Below are positions 35,515-44,789 of a stretch of 64,000 bases of DNA, piece by piece. Location of the stretch: NCBI RefSeq assembly GCF_900177625.1, contig NZ_FXAU01000001.1, positions 736,644 through 800,643 on the forward strand. Direction: 5' to 3'. Under the pieces are notes generated by a model. That model was not told the DNA's origin, searched no databases, and saw only the letters and a list, made by a program, of their open reading frames with translations. The DNA comes from Sphingobacterium psychroaquaticum (GTDB taxonomy: Bacteria; Bacteroidota; Bacteroidia; Sphingobacteriales; Sphingobacteriaceae). Numbering within the stretch: position 1 is the stretch's first letter; every line of letters begins with the position of its first letter. A program made the translations under genes and the position numbers.

Positions 35515-36135
35515 GTGAATCGCAGCCATACCAACCTTGAACCTCACTATCTGGTTCGTTTTAAAGACGGAGATCCAGCGGCATTCACTTATTTTTTTTA
35601 TACCTATTGGGAGGAGCTGTATACGGTCGCTTATCGACATTTACGGGATACTGACCAATCCAAAGATATTGTTCAGGAAGTCTATATACATATCTGGGAA
35701 AAACGTCATTTGCTCAAGGACGATTATACTACCTTACGCCCATACCTACATAAAGCCGTTAAAAATAAAGTACTCAATTATTATGCAACGGAGCGTGTAC
35801 GTAAAGAAGTCCTGGACAATATGTTCGCACGCATGGATGTGCTCCAGCTATTAGATACAGGGTCCCTCGCGCATTACCAAGCCTTAGAAGTAGTGGTAGA
35901 CAAAGCGGTTGCTAGATTACCCAAATTAATGCAAGCCGTATACCTGATGCGGAGTGATAACCACTCGATCCAACAGATTGCAAAAGACCTGAACCTGGCA
36001 GAACAAACGGTTAAAAATTACTTATCCGACGCTAAGAAAATCCTAAAGAAAGAACTTACCCAACGGTTTAATGAGCAAGATACCATGACCGTTATGTTTA
36101 TTACCACCGTCACGCTTCATCATTTCTTAACATAA
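35515..36135 (+). CDS. ECF (FecI-like) sigma factor (module 3)
   Basis: The protein has 206 residues starting from GTG at 35515. An in-frame TAG at 35497 and the family pattern (LVRFKDGDPAAFTYFF at about 13-28) leave no better start. Region 2 includes DQSKDIVQEVYIHIWEKRH and region 4 LPKLMQAVYLMRSDNHSIQQIAKDLNLAEQTVKNYL. The C-terminus has a short hydrophobic tail. It is followed by a full-length FecR gene (67-bp gap) and an STN-containing SusC gene, a complete cell-surface signalling set. A promoter box almost touches the start codon. Confidence 0.9.
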   Translation: MNRSHTNLEPHYLVRFKDGDPAAFTYFFYTYWEELYTVAYRHLRDTDQSKDIVQEVYIHIWEKRHLLKDDYTTLRPYLHKAVKNKVLNYYATERVRKEVLDNMFARMDVLQLLDTGSLAHYQALEVVVDKAVARLPKLMQAVYLMRSDNHSIQQIAKDLNLAEQTVKNYLSDAKKILKKELTQRFNEQDTMTVMFITTVTLHHFLT

Positions 36136-36202
36136 ACAAAATGGTTTCTTAAAGTACTTTCGGTCGTTTCACCTGTAATAGTATCAAAATAACAGCATAC
36201 TG

Positions 36203-37183
36203 GTGAAATTAGAAAAGTTCAAAGAGATCATACGGCAATATCAAACAGGTATCCTGCCTGATATACAAAAGAAAAATGTGGATCGTTGGTTCGATCATAT
36301 TTCAGAAGATGAAATCCCTCCATTTAAGAGCAACGAAGAACGACTTCGCATGCAGGCTGAAATCTGGGCAAAAATGCCAGTGGAATTCCAGCAGCAGCAT
36401 AAAAACACACGTCTTATTAAGATGCGACGCTGGGTCAGCGCTGCGGCGGCTATAGTCGTTCTCGGTCTATCTGGAAGTTTATTTTTTCGGACCGAACTAC
36501 GAAACTTGTTCCATCTACAAGAAAATCAGCCCCCTTTGTTGACGGAGTTTTCAACGCCCATTGGTAAGCTACAGAAATTACAACTACCAGATAGTTCTAC
36601 TATTTTTCTCAATGGAAATGCGAAAGTACGTTTTGATTCGAAGAATTTTAAGAACAAACGTCAAATCTATTTGGATCAGGGAGAAGCTTTTTTCGCAGTT
36701 AAACGAGATAGTCTACATCCATTTTCGATTAAAGTTGGAAAGCTAGGGGTAGAAGTATTGGGTACCTCTTTCAATATAAACCATTCGATTTCAGCGAAAC
36801 AGATTACGATTGATGTCAAGACAGGGCGGGTACGCGTCGATGGCGGTAAACCCGATCATACTTACCTGTTGACGGCAGGCAAGGGGTTACATTATAACGA
36901 GACCAATGCCACATTCCAACATTTTGACAGTAATCCACAGTACAGTAATGTTTGGATCGAAGGGGGGATTTTTCTCAATGGAGCTACCTTTGAGGAGTTG
37001 AGCGAATTGCTCTATAACCGGTATGGCGTAGTTTTAAAATACGACACACAGGATACCAAAGCATTTAGTTATTCACTGCTTATACCACAAGTTCAGTCCG
37101 TAGATCAGTTGCTACAGATGATCTGTAATATTCACCAGTTAAAGTTCAGGAGGACCCAAAATGAAGTAACACTATACCCGTAG
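36203..37183 (+). CDS. FecR family anti-sigma factor (module 3)
   Basis: The protein has 326 residues starting from GTG 36203. The N-terminal cytoplasmic part binds the sigma factor. One membrane helix lies near residues 77-92 (WVSAAAAIVVLGLSGSLFF). The FecR domain is complete (FSTPIGKLQKLQLPDSSTIFLNGNAKVRF and LDQGEAFFAVKRDSLHPFSIKVG, VEVLGTSFNI). The C-terminal DUF4974-like domain contains GGIFLNGATFEELSELLYNRYGVVLKYD. It should receive the signal from the STN domain of the SusC protein that follows. The 124-bp gap to susC contains an inverted repeat. Confidence 0.92.
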   Translation: MKLEKFKEIIRQYQTGILPDIQKKNVDRWFDHISEDEIPPFKSNEERLRMQAEIWAKMPVEFQQQHKNTRLIKMRRWVSAAAAIVVLGLSGSLFFRTELRNLFHLQENQPPLLTEFSTPIGKLQKLQLPDSSTIFLNGNAKVRFDSKNFKNKRQIYLDQGEAFFAVKRDSLHPFSIKVGKLGVEVLGTSFNINHSISAKQITIDVKTGRVRVDGGKPDHTYLLTAGKGLHYNETNATFQHFDSNPQYSNVWIEGGIFLNGATFEELSELLYNRYGVVLKYDTQDTKAFSYSLLIPQVQSVDQLLQMICNIHQLKFRRTQNEVTLYP

Positions 37184-37237
37184 AGCAAATTAAGAAAAAG
37201 AGGTCGCGACGCAAGCTGTTAAACCTCAGAAGGAGCG

Positions 37238-37267
37238 CCACTGGCAAACCGCTAAATCGACCAGTGG
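37238..37267 (+). other. Inverted repeat in the susC (module 3) leader
   Basis: CCACTGG (37238-37244) and CCAGTGG (37261-37267) can pair across a 16-nt loop, 41 bp before the susC start. There is no T-run. It may be an mRNA structure or a protein site. Confidence 0.35.
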
Positions 37268-37307
37268 GCACCATCCAATTTCATGTTAAAAACATTTGTG
37301 CAAATAT

Positions 37308-40300
37308 ATGTATAAAATTATTAAGCTTACGAAGCTAGCCGCTTCACTTGCTGTACTTTCCCTCGTTGGGCCATCCCAGATTGCCTTTGCGAGCACGGCT
37401 ACTGAAAGTCGACAGGTTCCTGCCGACCGGATTAATTTTAATGTTCCTGAAGGGAACGCCGCCCAAGCGCTGTTACGTCTTTCTCAACAAACAGGAGAGA
37501 GCATTGGGTACGATAAAAAACTACTTCAACTCGAGCTTGTATCCGTGCGGGCACGCGCCTTTGAAAATGCTGGATTCGAGCAAGTATTGAATTACATCCT
37601 TCAGAACACAGGCGTCCAGTTTAATCGCGTGGCAGGAGGTGTAGTTTTACATCGGAAGAACCAACAGGAAACTTATACGTTGAAAATACGTATTACCGAT
37701 CAAGCGTCGCAACCTATTGCAGCCGCTTCGGTGAAGATTTTGCCGCTAGGACGTGTATTGTCGACCAATGCGGAAGGTATGGCCGAAACCAAGCTTCCTG
37801 CAGGCGATTATAATATCCTTGTGAATCATCTTTCCTTTGAAAGTCAGCAGGTAAATGGATTGTCGGTACAGGCAAACAACAACAATTTACGGACCATTAC
37901 ACTCGCACCGAAGAATAGCCAGCTCGATGAAGTTGTCGTTACAGCCTTAGGCATCAAACGACAAGATCGATCCTTGGGATATGCCGTGGGTACGGTGAAA
38001 GGTGCCGATGTAAGTCGGATGAACAACGATAATTTCCTTACGGGTATGGCTGGAAAAGTACCGGGTGTTAGCATCAGTACCACTGGACCAACAGGATCCA
38101 CGGTCAGTATGGTCATTCGAGGAGCCTCCTCCTTAAGTACAGATAACCAACCGCTCTTTGTTGTTGACGGCGTGCCCATTATGAACCAATTGAATAATGT
38201 TGGTCAGATAGGAGGAGATAATAAAGTCGATTATGGAAATGCCATTTCAAGCATCAATCCCGATGATATTGAAAGCATTTCAGTCTTGAAAGGACCGAGT
38301 GCTGCTGCCCTATACGGTTCCCGCGCCGGAAATGGCGTTGTCTTAATCACCACCAAAAGTGGAAAGAACGCCGAGAAGATGACAATTTCGGTCAATAGCA
38401 ACACCGTTTTCGATATTCCTTATAAGTTTATCGATACGCACAATAAATTTGCGAGTGGCACGATGCCTTGGAAACCAGGGGATATTTCTGGAAACCTAAA
38501 GATTGAGGAAGGATCGAGCTACCGTGTTGGTCCAGCATTAGACAAAGGCTACAAAGCTATTCAATGGAACAGCCCGTTGGATGAAAATGGAAACCCTATT
38601 CCAACAGAGCTTAAGTCTCATCCAAATAATATCAAAAATTTCGTGCAAACGGGGATTACCAGCACCAATGGTATCTCCTTGGCAAACCGTAGTGAAAAGC
38701 TGGATTATCGTTTCTCGTATTCAAACTTGAGCAACAAAGGAATTATTCCAAATTCGGATCTCTTTCGGAATACCATTAATGTAAATTCCACGATGCACCT
38801 GCGCGATAACCTATCGTTAGGCGTATCGTTAGATATGAGTCGTAATAATTCCAATAATCGTCCTGCAGGAAACCGCGGTGCAAACCCGATGCAGGCTGCC
38901 TATGAGGTTTCTTCTCATATTGATATCTTAGACCTAAAGGATTATTGGTTGCCATCGCAGGAAGGAATCCAACAAAAGTCCCAATCCAAGGGTAATTACA
39001 ATAACCCGTATTTTCTCGCCTACGGTGTGAGCAATGCATTTGTGCGGGATCGTGCTTTTGGAAACCTCCGTCTCGATTGGACGATCAAGAAGGATTGGAC
39101 GGCAATGGTGCGTTATGCCAACGATATTTTCTGGGAAAACAGAGAGACAAAAATCCCCTTTAGTTATACGAATGAGCCCCGCGGTGCGTACGGAATTGTT
39201 AACCTAATGGGCATGGAGCAGAATATCGATTTCTTAACCTCTTACAAGAAGAACTTGGGACATTTTGATATCGGTGGTTCCGTTGGAGGTAATATTCGTT
39301 ATTCCAAAAACAAATACGTGCGCAACGCATCGAAGAACGGTACGGGCTTGATTACGCCGGAGCTTTACACCCTTTCCAACATCAGTCCGGCTAACCTTGA
39401 TTTCGCTAGCAGTATGTCTGAACGGGTCGTAAATAGCGTTTACGGTTTATTGAACCTAAGCTACCGCGATATGGTTTATTTGGATGTAACAGGGCGTAAC
39501 GATTGGTCCAGTACATTGCCTGTCGATAATCGATCCTACTTTTACCCTTCGGCATCCCTGAGCGTGTTAGCGAACCAAATTTTTGGCTTACCACAAGCGA
39601 TCAGCATCTTGAAATTACGTGGCGGTATCGCTCGTGCCGGAAATGATACAAGTCCATATTCATTATCTAACGTACTCTCTAACCCGGGTAGTTGGGGGAG
39701 CGTGCTTCGCCTCACGCGGTCGAGTTCACTCTTTGTTCCAGATCTGAAGCCTGAGATTGCCACCTCATACGAGTTAGGTGCAGATATCGGATTATGGCGC
39801 AATCGTCTGAAATTTGAGGGAACCTATTATTTACTGAAAAATAGAAATCAGATCTTTTCAACCACCTTACCTGGATCTAGTGGTTTCAACGGTAAAAAAA
39901 TCAATGCCGGACTGTTGAGTAGCCGAGGGATAGAGCTTGCATTAAGTGGGCGGCCGATTGAGAAGGAAAACTGGACCTGGGATTTAGGGGTCAATTGGCA
40001 TCGTAACCGTACGCGAATTGATGAGCTTTCGGAAGGCGCAGAATTTTATACCTTCTGGACCGATGGCCGCGGCGGAGCACGTACATATGTCGGAGAAGAG
40101 ATTGGTGACCTGTACGATTCAAAGCTGGTGACGGTCGAAGATCCTTCGTCTCCATATTTTGGTTATCCGATCCTCGATAAGAACGGTAGCTGGCAAGCCA
40201 TCCGTATCAATAACAGTCGCAATAAGATAGGCAACTTCAACCCCGATTTCAGTATGGGCATACAGTCGAGCTTGCGTTATAAAAAATGGACGATGCATTT

Positions 40301-40955
40301 GGCCGCCGATATGCGCTTTGGTGGTAAATTCATGTCGCAGACCTACCGCTATTTTGAATCGAATCTCACGACACAACGTTTCTTAGATCAACTGGTTAAT
40401 CCAAAAGGTTTGACCGGTGATGCGTTGCGGAACTACTTAATTGATAATGACCTGGTGCGCGTTCAAGGAAATCGATACCCTATTGTTGGTGGGCCAAGTG
40501 AGGAGTATGGTGGATATCCGATTAATGTAGGGGGGACGATAGGAAACTTCGGCGTTTTCAATCCTGGAGTGATTGCCCAATATGATGGCAGTGGAAATAT
40601 TACTGGATACACGGAAAATCTTGGAGGCTCCGGGACGAAGTATATCTCCTATAGCGATAACTACCCGTGGGATTTTATGAACGCTTCTACCTTTGATGCT
40701 TCATTCATTAAACTCCGGGAGCTTTCTGTAAGCTATGACTTAACCGCAAAATGGTTGACCCGTTTAGGGATTGCCAATGGAAATGTAGGCGTCTATACCC
40801 GTAATCTTATTTTATGGACAAAAGCAAAAGTAGGTATCGATCCGGAGATGGCATTTCAACCGGAAGCTGATGGAAGCTTTAAACAAGGTATAGAGCGCTA
40901 TAATGTAACGCCATGGGCGATACCGCTAGGATTTAAAGTCAACATAACATTTTAA
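37308..40955 (+). CDS. SusC family TonB-dependent transducer with STN domain (module 3)
   Basis: The protein has 1215 residues from ATG at 37308, with a signal peptide to about residue 29 (SQIAFAS). An STN signalling domain spans about 42-114 (INFNVPEGNAAQALLRLSQQTG, FEQVLNYILQNTGV). A carboxypeptidase-regulatory-like domain follows at 122-203, and the TonB box LDEVVVTALG at 206-215. The plug has FVVDGVPIMNQ and SVLKGPSAAALYGSRAGNGVVLI, and a barrel ends in FKVNITF. The STN domain would contact the FecR protein encoded upstream to switch on the sigma factor. The PAP-like phosphatase and phosphodiesterase genes downstream suggest phosphorylated substrates. Confidence 0.94.
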   Translation: MYKIIKLTKLAASLAVLSLVGPSQIAFASTATESRQVPADRINFNVPEGNAAQALLRLSQQTGESIGYDKKLLQLELVSVRARAFENAGFEQVLNYILQNTGVQFNRVAGGVVLHRKNQQETYTLKIRITDQASQPIAAASVKILPLGRVLSTNAEGMAETKLPAGDYNILVNHLSFESQQVNGLSVQANNNNLRTITLAPKNSQLDEVVVTALGIKRQDRSLGYAVGTVKGADVSRMNNDNFLTGMAGKVPGVSISTTGPTGSTVSMVIRGASSLSTDNQPLFVVDGVPIMNQLNNVGQIGGDNKVDYGNAISSINPDDIESISVLKGPSAAALYGSRAGNGVVLITTKSGKNAEKMTISVNSNTVFDIPYKFIDTHNKFASGTMPWKPGDISGNLKIEEGSSYRVGPALDKGYKAIQWNSPLDENGNPIPTELKSHPNNIKNFVQTGITSTNGISLANRSEKLDYRFSYSNLSNKGIIPNSDLFRNTINVNSTMHLRDNLSLGVSLDMSRNNSNNRPAGNRGANPMQAAYEVSSHIDILDLKDYWLPSQEGIQQKSQSKGNYNNPYFLAYGVSNAFVRDRAFGNLRLDWTIKKDWTAMVRYANDIFWENRETKIPFSYTNEPRGAYGIVNLMGMEQNIDFLTSYKKNLGHFDIGGSVGGNIRYSKNKYVRNASKNGTGLITPELYTLSNISPANLDFASSMSERVVNSVYGLLNLSYRDMVYLDVTGRNDWSSTLPVDNRSYFYPSASLSVLANQIFGLPQAISILKLRGGIARAGNDTSPYSLSNVLSNPGSWGSVLRLTRSSSLFVPDLKPEIATSYELGADIGLWRNRLKFEGTYYLLKNRNQIFSTTLPGSSGFNGKKINAGLLSSRGIELALSGRPIEKENWTWDLGVNWHRNRTRIDELSEGAEFYTFWTDGRGGARTYVGEEIGDLYDSKLVTVEDPSSPYFGYPILDKNGSWQAIRINNSRNKIGNFNPDFSMGIQSSLRYKKWTMHLAADMRFGGKFMSQTYRYFESNLTTQRFLDQLVNPKGLTGDALRNYLIDNDLVRVQGNRYPIVGGPSEEYGGYPINVGGTIGNFGVFNPGVIAQYDGSGNITGYTENLGGSGTKYISYSDNYPWDFMNASTFDASFIKLRELSVSYDLTAKWLTRLGIANGNVGVYTRNLILWTKAKVGIDPEMAFQPEADGSFKQGIERYNVTPWAIPLGFKVNITF

Positions 40956-40965
40956 TCATTAAACC

Positions 40966-42624
40966 ATGAAAATGAAACGTCATTTTATTACGATACTATA
41001 TTGTGCGTTGGTGTTGGGTATGACACTTAGCGTGTCAGCCTGCAAAGACCTGACAGAAATTAATATTAATCCGAACGGTGTCAGTGAAGAGGAGGCCAAT
41101 CCAAATTTGCTGCTGCCTACCGTATTGACCGGTGCCGCAAGTCGGTATAGCGAGTTAAGCTTTTGGGATTTAGGCGGCGTGGTACAGTACACGCAATTTG
41201 ACGCCTGGTTCGAAGGGCACAACGATTACAAATGGACCGGCGGGATCCTCAGTTGGGATGCTTTCTATGGCTACCTGCGCGATAACGAATTGATGCGCAG
41301 TCGGGCGCAAAAATTAGGACTCGATTTCCATCACGGTGTTTCGTTGGTTATGCGGGCTTACATCTTTGGCTTCATTACCGATTTATGGGGGGATGCGCCT
41401 TATACGGATGCCCTGAAAGCGGAGCTCGGTGGCGCGCAATATAGCTTCCCGAAATTCGATCAACAAGATGTTATTTACAAGGGGATTTTAGAAGAATTGA
41501 AGCAAGCGAACCAACTCTTGTCTCGGGCTGATGCAAGCTATGAGGTATTGGCAAGTGCGGATGTATATTTTGGTGGCAAAGCCTCCAAATGGCGCCGCTT
41601 TGCGAACTCGTTGGCACTCCGCTACTACATGCGTCTCGCAGAAAAAGAACCACAGTTTGCCAAGCAAGGGATTGAGCAGATTATGGCCAACGCAAATGAG
41701 TTTCCTATTATTACCGATGCAAAGGATGAGGTCGTGATGGATTTTGTGGGAAACAATGCAGGCGATTCATGGCCATCCAACACCGTGTACGATGCGACAG
41801 GGAGTAATTTCAGACGGATGAAGATGTGTGCAACCTTAGTGGATCGATTGCAACAGCTTCAAGATCCACGTCTTCAGGTTTGGGCCAAAAAAGTAGAGAT
41901 TCCGATTGAGATACGATCTACAGAACCTGCGGGGACGGATAAGATTGTAAATGGTATTCGTATCGTTTCGCCTGATATTGTCCGCGGTATTCCGGTCGAC
42001 ACCGATGCAGAATATGTTGGGCTACCTGCTAGTGGATCCAAAAATCCATCAGCTTATAATCTGAATCCTACACCGGGGCAAACCTCCATGAATCCCCATG
42101 TTTCTTATTTGAGTGATATCTATAAAGCCGCCAAAGGAGACCTGTTGAAAGCGCGTCTACTAGCTGCATCCGAAGTGAATTTTATCCTAGCCGAAGCCGC
42201 CAAGAAGGGGTGGAGTGTTCCGGAGTCTGCCAAAACCTATTATGAATCGGGGATTCGTTCCTCCCTCCAGAGCTGGGGTAAAGCAAATGATTACAGTGCT
42301 TACATACAGCGTCCCGGTGTTGCGTTCGACAATACGTTACAACAAATTATGGAACAAAAATGGATTTCTAATTGGTCTACCGGTGCACAGGCATGGTTTG
42401 ATTACCGGAGAACGGGCTATCCGATGTTCGTTGTGGGGCCAGCCGCAACGCGCACCGTTTTACCCGTCCGTATTCCGTATATGCAGAATGAGATGAGTGT
42501 AAATCAGAAAAATGCGGAAGAAGCGCTCAAACGAATTGAGAAAACAGCGTATTCACAGGCTGATAATGAAAACAGTGCGTGGTCCAAATCTTGGTTATTG
42601 CAGGGAACAAACAAACCGTGGTAA
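40966..42624 (+). CDS. SusD-like lipoprotein (module 3)
   Basis: The protein has 552 residues with lipobox SVSAC (LSVSACKDLTEININPNGVSEEEANPNLLLP). This DLTEININPN start, plus FWDLGGVVQYTQ and GFITDLWGDAPYTDAL, is the pattern of the SusD-like type 2 group (SusD/RagB homologues paired with STN-type SusC). The later WISNWSTGAQAWFDYRRTGYPMF segment is also typical. It is the surface binding partner of the module 3 SusC, encoded 10 bp after it. A phosphatase gene follows after 25 bp. Confidence 0.92.
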   Translation: MKMKRHFITILYCALVLGMTLSVSACKDLTEININPNGVSEEEANPNLLLPTVLTGAASRYSELSFWDLGGVVQYTQFDAWFEGHNDYKWTGGILSWDAFYGYLRDNELMRSRAQKLGLDFHHGVSLVMRAYIFGFITDLWGDAPYTDALKAELGGAQYSFPKFDQQDVIYKGILEELKQANQLLSRADASYEVLASADVYFGGKASKWRRFANSLALRYYMRLAEKEPQFAKQGIEQIMANANEFPIITDAKDEVVMDFVGNNAGDSWPSNTVYDATGSNFRRMKMCATLVDRLQQLQDPRLQVWAKKVEIPIEIRSTEPAGTDKIVNGIRIVSPDIVRGIPVDTDAEYVGLPASGSKNPSAYNLNPTPGQTSMNPHVSYLSDIYKAAKGDLLKARLLAASEVNFILAEAAKKGWSVPESAKTYYESGIRSSLQSWGKANDYSAYIQRPGVAFDNTLQQIMEQKWISNWSTGAQAWFDYRRTGYPMFVVGPAATRTVLPVRIPYMQNEMSVNQKNAEEALKRIEKTAYSQADNENSAWSKSWLLQGTNKPW

Positions 42625-42649
42625 TTTTTACAAGCATAGTATATATAAA

Positions 42650-43843
42650 ATGAAAATCAAATTATTGTTATCTGTTGTGTGTTGCAGCATGGTCCTCGCT
42701 GGAACGGCTCAAAACAATACCCGTGTACAGCCAGATCGTATGATGTTGACTTGGTCTGCGAATCCAGCAACAACACAGTCCGTTTCTTGGCGTACCACAG
42801 GGGCGGGGACAAAAATCGTTGCACAGATTGTGGAAGAGGAGAGCAGTCCAGAGTTGGAAAAAGCAGCCAAAACAATTTCAGGGGTGGCATTACCGTGGCG
42901 GCGTGAAAATGGGATCGACGACTATTACGGTCAGGTAACCTTTTCCGACTTAAAGCCCGGTACCGTATATACTTACCGTGTTGGAGATGGGGCGCAATGG
43001 AGCGCATGGAACCAGTTCCGAACGGCTGACCTTACGGGCGATTTTTCCTTTATCTATTTAGGCGATGCACAAAACGATCTACGCTCGCGTTGGTCGAGGA
43101 CGATCCGTCGATCCTTTCAGCAAGAGCCTAATGCTCGGTTTATTGTGCATGCGGGAGATCTTATAAACCGCTCTAATACCGATAGCGAATGGGAGGAATG
43201 GTACGAAGGTGCGGGATTTATCCATCAGATGATATCCGCTGTTCCTACACCTGGAAACCACGAATATCGGAGAGATTCTTTGGAGCAGCTTGTTTTGGAT
43301 CCACACTGGAAGGTTCAGTTTAATCTTCCTAAAAATGGTCCGGAAGGGTTGCAAGAAGCGGTTTATTATATGGACTACCAAGATCTACGTATTATCTCGT
43401 TGAACTCACAGATGATTATGTTGGATTCGGTCGCTGCGGCGACCCAAGAAAGATGGCTCGATGAAACCCTTGCTTCCTCGACAAAGAAATGGAATATCGT
43501 GGTGATGCACCATCCTGTTTACTCCACCGCTAAGAATAGGGATAATACTATCTTGCGCGAGCGATTTAGACCCATTTTCGAGAAATATGGTGTTGATCTT
43601 GTTTTGCAGGGGCACGATCATACTTATGCCCGCGGAACCGCAGGAAAGAAAAAGCCGGTTTATTTATTATCCGTAGCAGGTCCCAAGATGTATACCTCAG
43701 ATTCAGATCGTTGGATGGAGAAATCAGGCTCCAATGTACAGCTTTATCAGGTTATCCGTATAACGGATAAGAAGCTCTATTATTCAAGCTATCAATTAAA
43801 TGGGAAGTTGTTTGATTCATTCGAGCTGTCAAAGGTTAAATAA
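42650..43843 (+). CDS. Secreted purple-acid-phosphatase-like metallophosphoesterase
   Basis: The protein has 397 residues from ATG 42650, with a signal peptide MKIKLLLSVVCCSMVLAGTAQ. An FN3-like N-terminal domain (about 27-125: RMMLTWSANPATTQSVSWRT, YTYRVGDG) is characteristic of purple acid phosphatases. The metal-binding motifs are LGDAQND at 137-143, HAGDLINR at 167-174, GNHEYRR at 202-208, HHPVY at 287-291 and GHDHTYAR at 321-328. It should release phosphate from phosphomonoesters or diesters in the periplasm or at the surface. An upstream in-frame start overlapping susD is rejected because it would bury the signal peptide. It overlaps no gene; the GDPD gene starts 1 bp after its stop. 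Confidence 0.9.
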   Translation: MKIKLLLSVVCCSMVLAGTAQNNTRVQPDRMMLTWSANPATTQSVSWRTTGAGTKIVAQIVEEESSPELEKAAKTISGVALPWRRENGIDDYYGQVTFSDLKPGTVYTYRVGDGAQWSAWNQFRTADLTGDFSFIYLGDAQNDLRSRWSRTIRRSFQQEPNARFIVHAGDLINRSNTDSEWEEWYEGAGFIHQMISAVPTPGNHEYRRDSLEQLVLDPHWKVQFNLPKNGPEGLQEAVYYMDYQDLRIISLNSQMIMLDSVAAATQERWLDETLASSTKKWNIVVMHHPVYSTAKNRDNTILRERFRPIFEKYGVDLVLQGHDHTYARGTAGKKKPVYLLSVAGPKMYTSDSDRWMEKSGSNVQLYQVIRITDKKLYYSSYQLNGKLFDSFELSKVK

Positions 43844-43844
43844 T

Positions 43845-44693
43845 ATGCGTAGATTATCATACTTTATATGCTTGTCTCTCACCTTACTGGGGACCGGCAT
43901 GACGACCACAAAGGCGCAATCCACAAATTTACGCGCTACGCTGGCGAGCAGTAAACTACACTATGCCGCACATCGGGGTGCACATCGGCAGTATCCAGAA
44001 AACTCACTGGCCGCAATTGAGGAAGCCATCGCACTTGGTGCAACGGTTGTAGAGGTGGATGTCCGAGCGACCAAAGATGGGGTCTTGGTTTTGATGCACG
44101 ATAAGACCGTCGACCGTACAACCACCGGAAAAGGAAAGGTTTCCGATCTCACGTTTGCTGAACTTCAAAAATTACGTTTGCGTCAAACAGCGAATGGTGC
44201 TGCATCGGATCATAAAATTCCAACATTGGAAGAGGCTTTTGTACGAAGTAAGGGACGAATTATTATGGACCTTGATTTTAAGGAAGAAAGACGGGAGTTC
44301 GTGAAGCAAACTTATGATTTAATCGCTCAAGAAGGAATGGAAGACGGTGTCCTGTTTTTTATGTACGATTATAAAGATATGGGAGAGGCTTATGCGCTAA
44401 ATCCTAAAATCACCTTGTTCCCACGCGCCCGGAGTGTGAAAGAGCTGAAGAAGATTATGCGATCGAAGATGACCTTTATTGCCCATATTGATGAATCCTT
44501 TCAGAAGAATGACAAGTTGATGGCGCTGCACAAAAAGGATTTTTATTTGTGGATCAATACCTTGGGGGAGGTTGATGAGCAAGCGCGTACCCAAGGCGCT
44601 GCGGCTTATCGTTCTTTTTTGGAGCAATACCCCTTTGTACAGGTTATCCAGACTGATAATCCCGAAATCTGGAAGACACTCTTAAAGCGATAG
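43845..44693 (+). CDS. Secreted glycerophosphodiester phosphodiesterase (GDPD 1)
   Basis: The protein has 282 residues from ATG 43845, with a signal peptide to about residue 25 (TTTKAQ). GDPD motifs are AHRGAHRQYPENSLAAI (HRG at 43-45), EVDVRATKDG (acidic metal ligands at 70-72), LMHDKTVDRTTTGKG (HD at 85-86) and MDLDFKEERR. The enzyme hydrolyses glycerophosphodiesters to glycerol 3-phosphate and an alcohol. It is last in the sigma/FecR/SusC/SusD/PAP operon, directly after the phosphatase gene, so diester cleavage and phosphate release would be coupled. A bidirectional terminator follows. Confidence 0.9.
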   Translation: MRRLSYFICLSLTLLGTGMTTTKAQSTNLRATLASSKLHYAAHRGAHRQYPENSLAAIEEAIALGATVVEVDVRATKDGVLVLMHDKTVDRTTTGKGKVSDLTFAELQKLRLRQTANGAASDHKIPTLEEAFVRSKGRIIMDLDFKEERREFVKQTYDLIAQEGMEDGVLFFMYDYKDMGEAYALNPKITLFPRARSVKELKKIMRSKMTFIAHIDESFQKNDKLMALHKKDFYLWINTLGEVDEQARTQGAAAYRSFLEQYPFVQVIQTDNPEIWKTLLKR

Positions 44694-44708
44694 GGGCTTA
44701 CAAACATT

Positions 44709-44754
44709 AAAATTGCCCCAACGACCTACGTGTAGTGGACGTTGGGGCAATTTC
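44709..44754. terminator. Strong bidirectional terminator
   Basis: AAATTGCCCCAACG (44710-44723) and CGTTGGGGCAATTT (44740-44753) form a perfect 14-bp stem, with a further CTAC/GTAG stem inside the loop. It separates the module 3 operon from the converging module 4 operon. Confidence 0.85.
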
Positions 44755-44789
44755 AATGGATTTTTTATATCTAATCTTCAACCTAAAGA

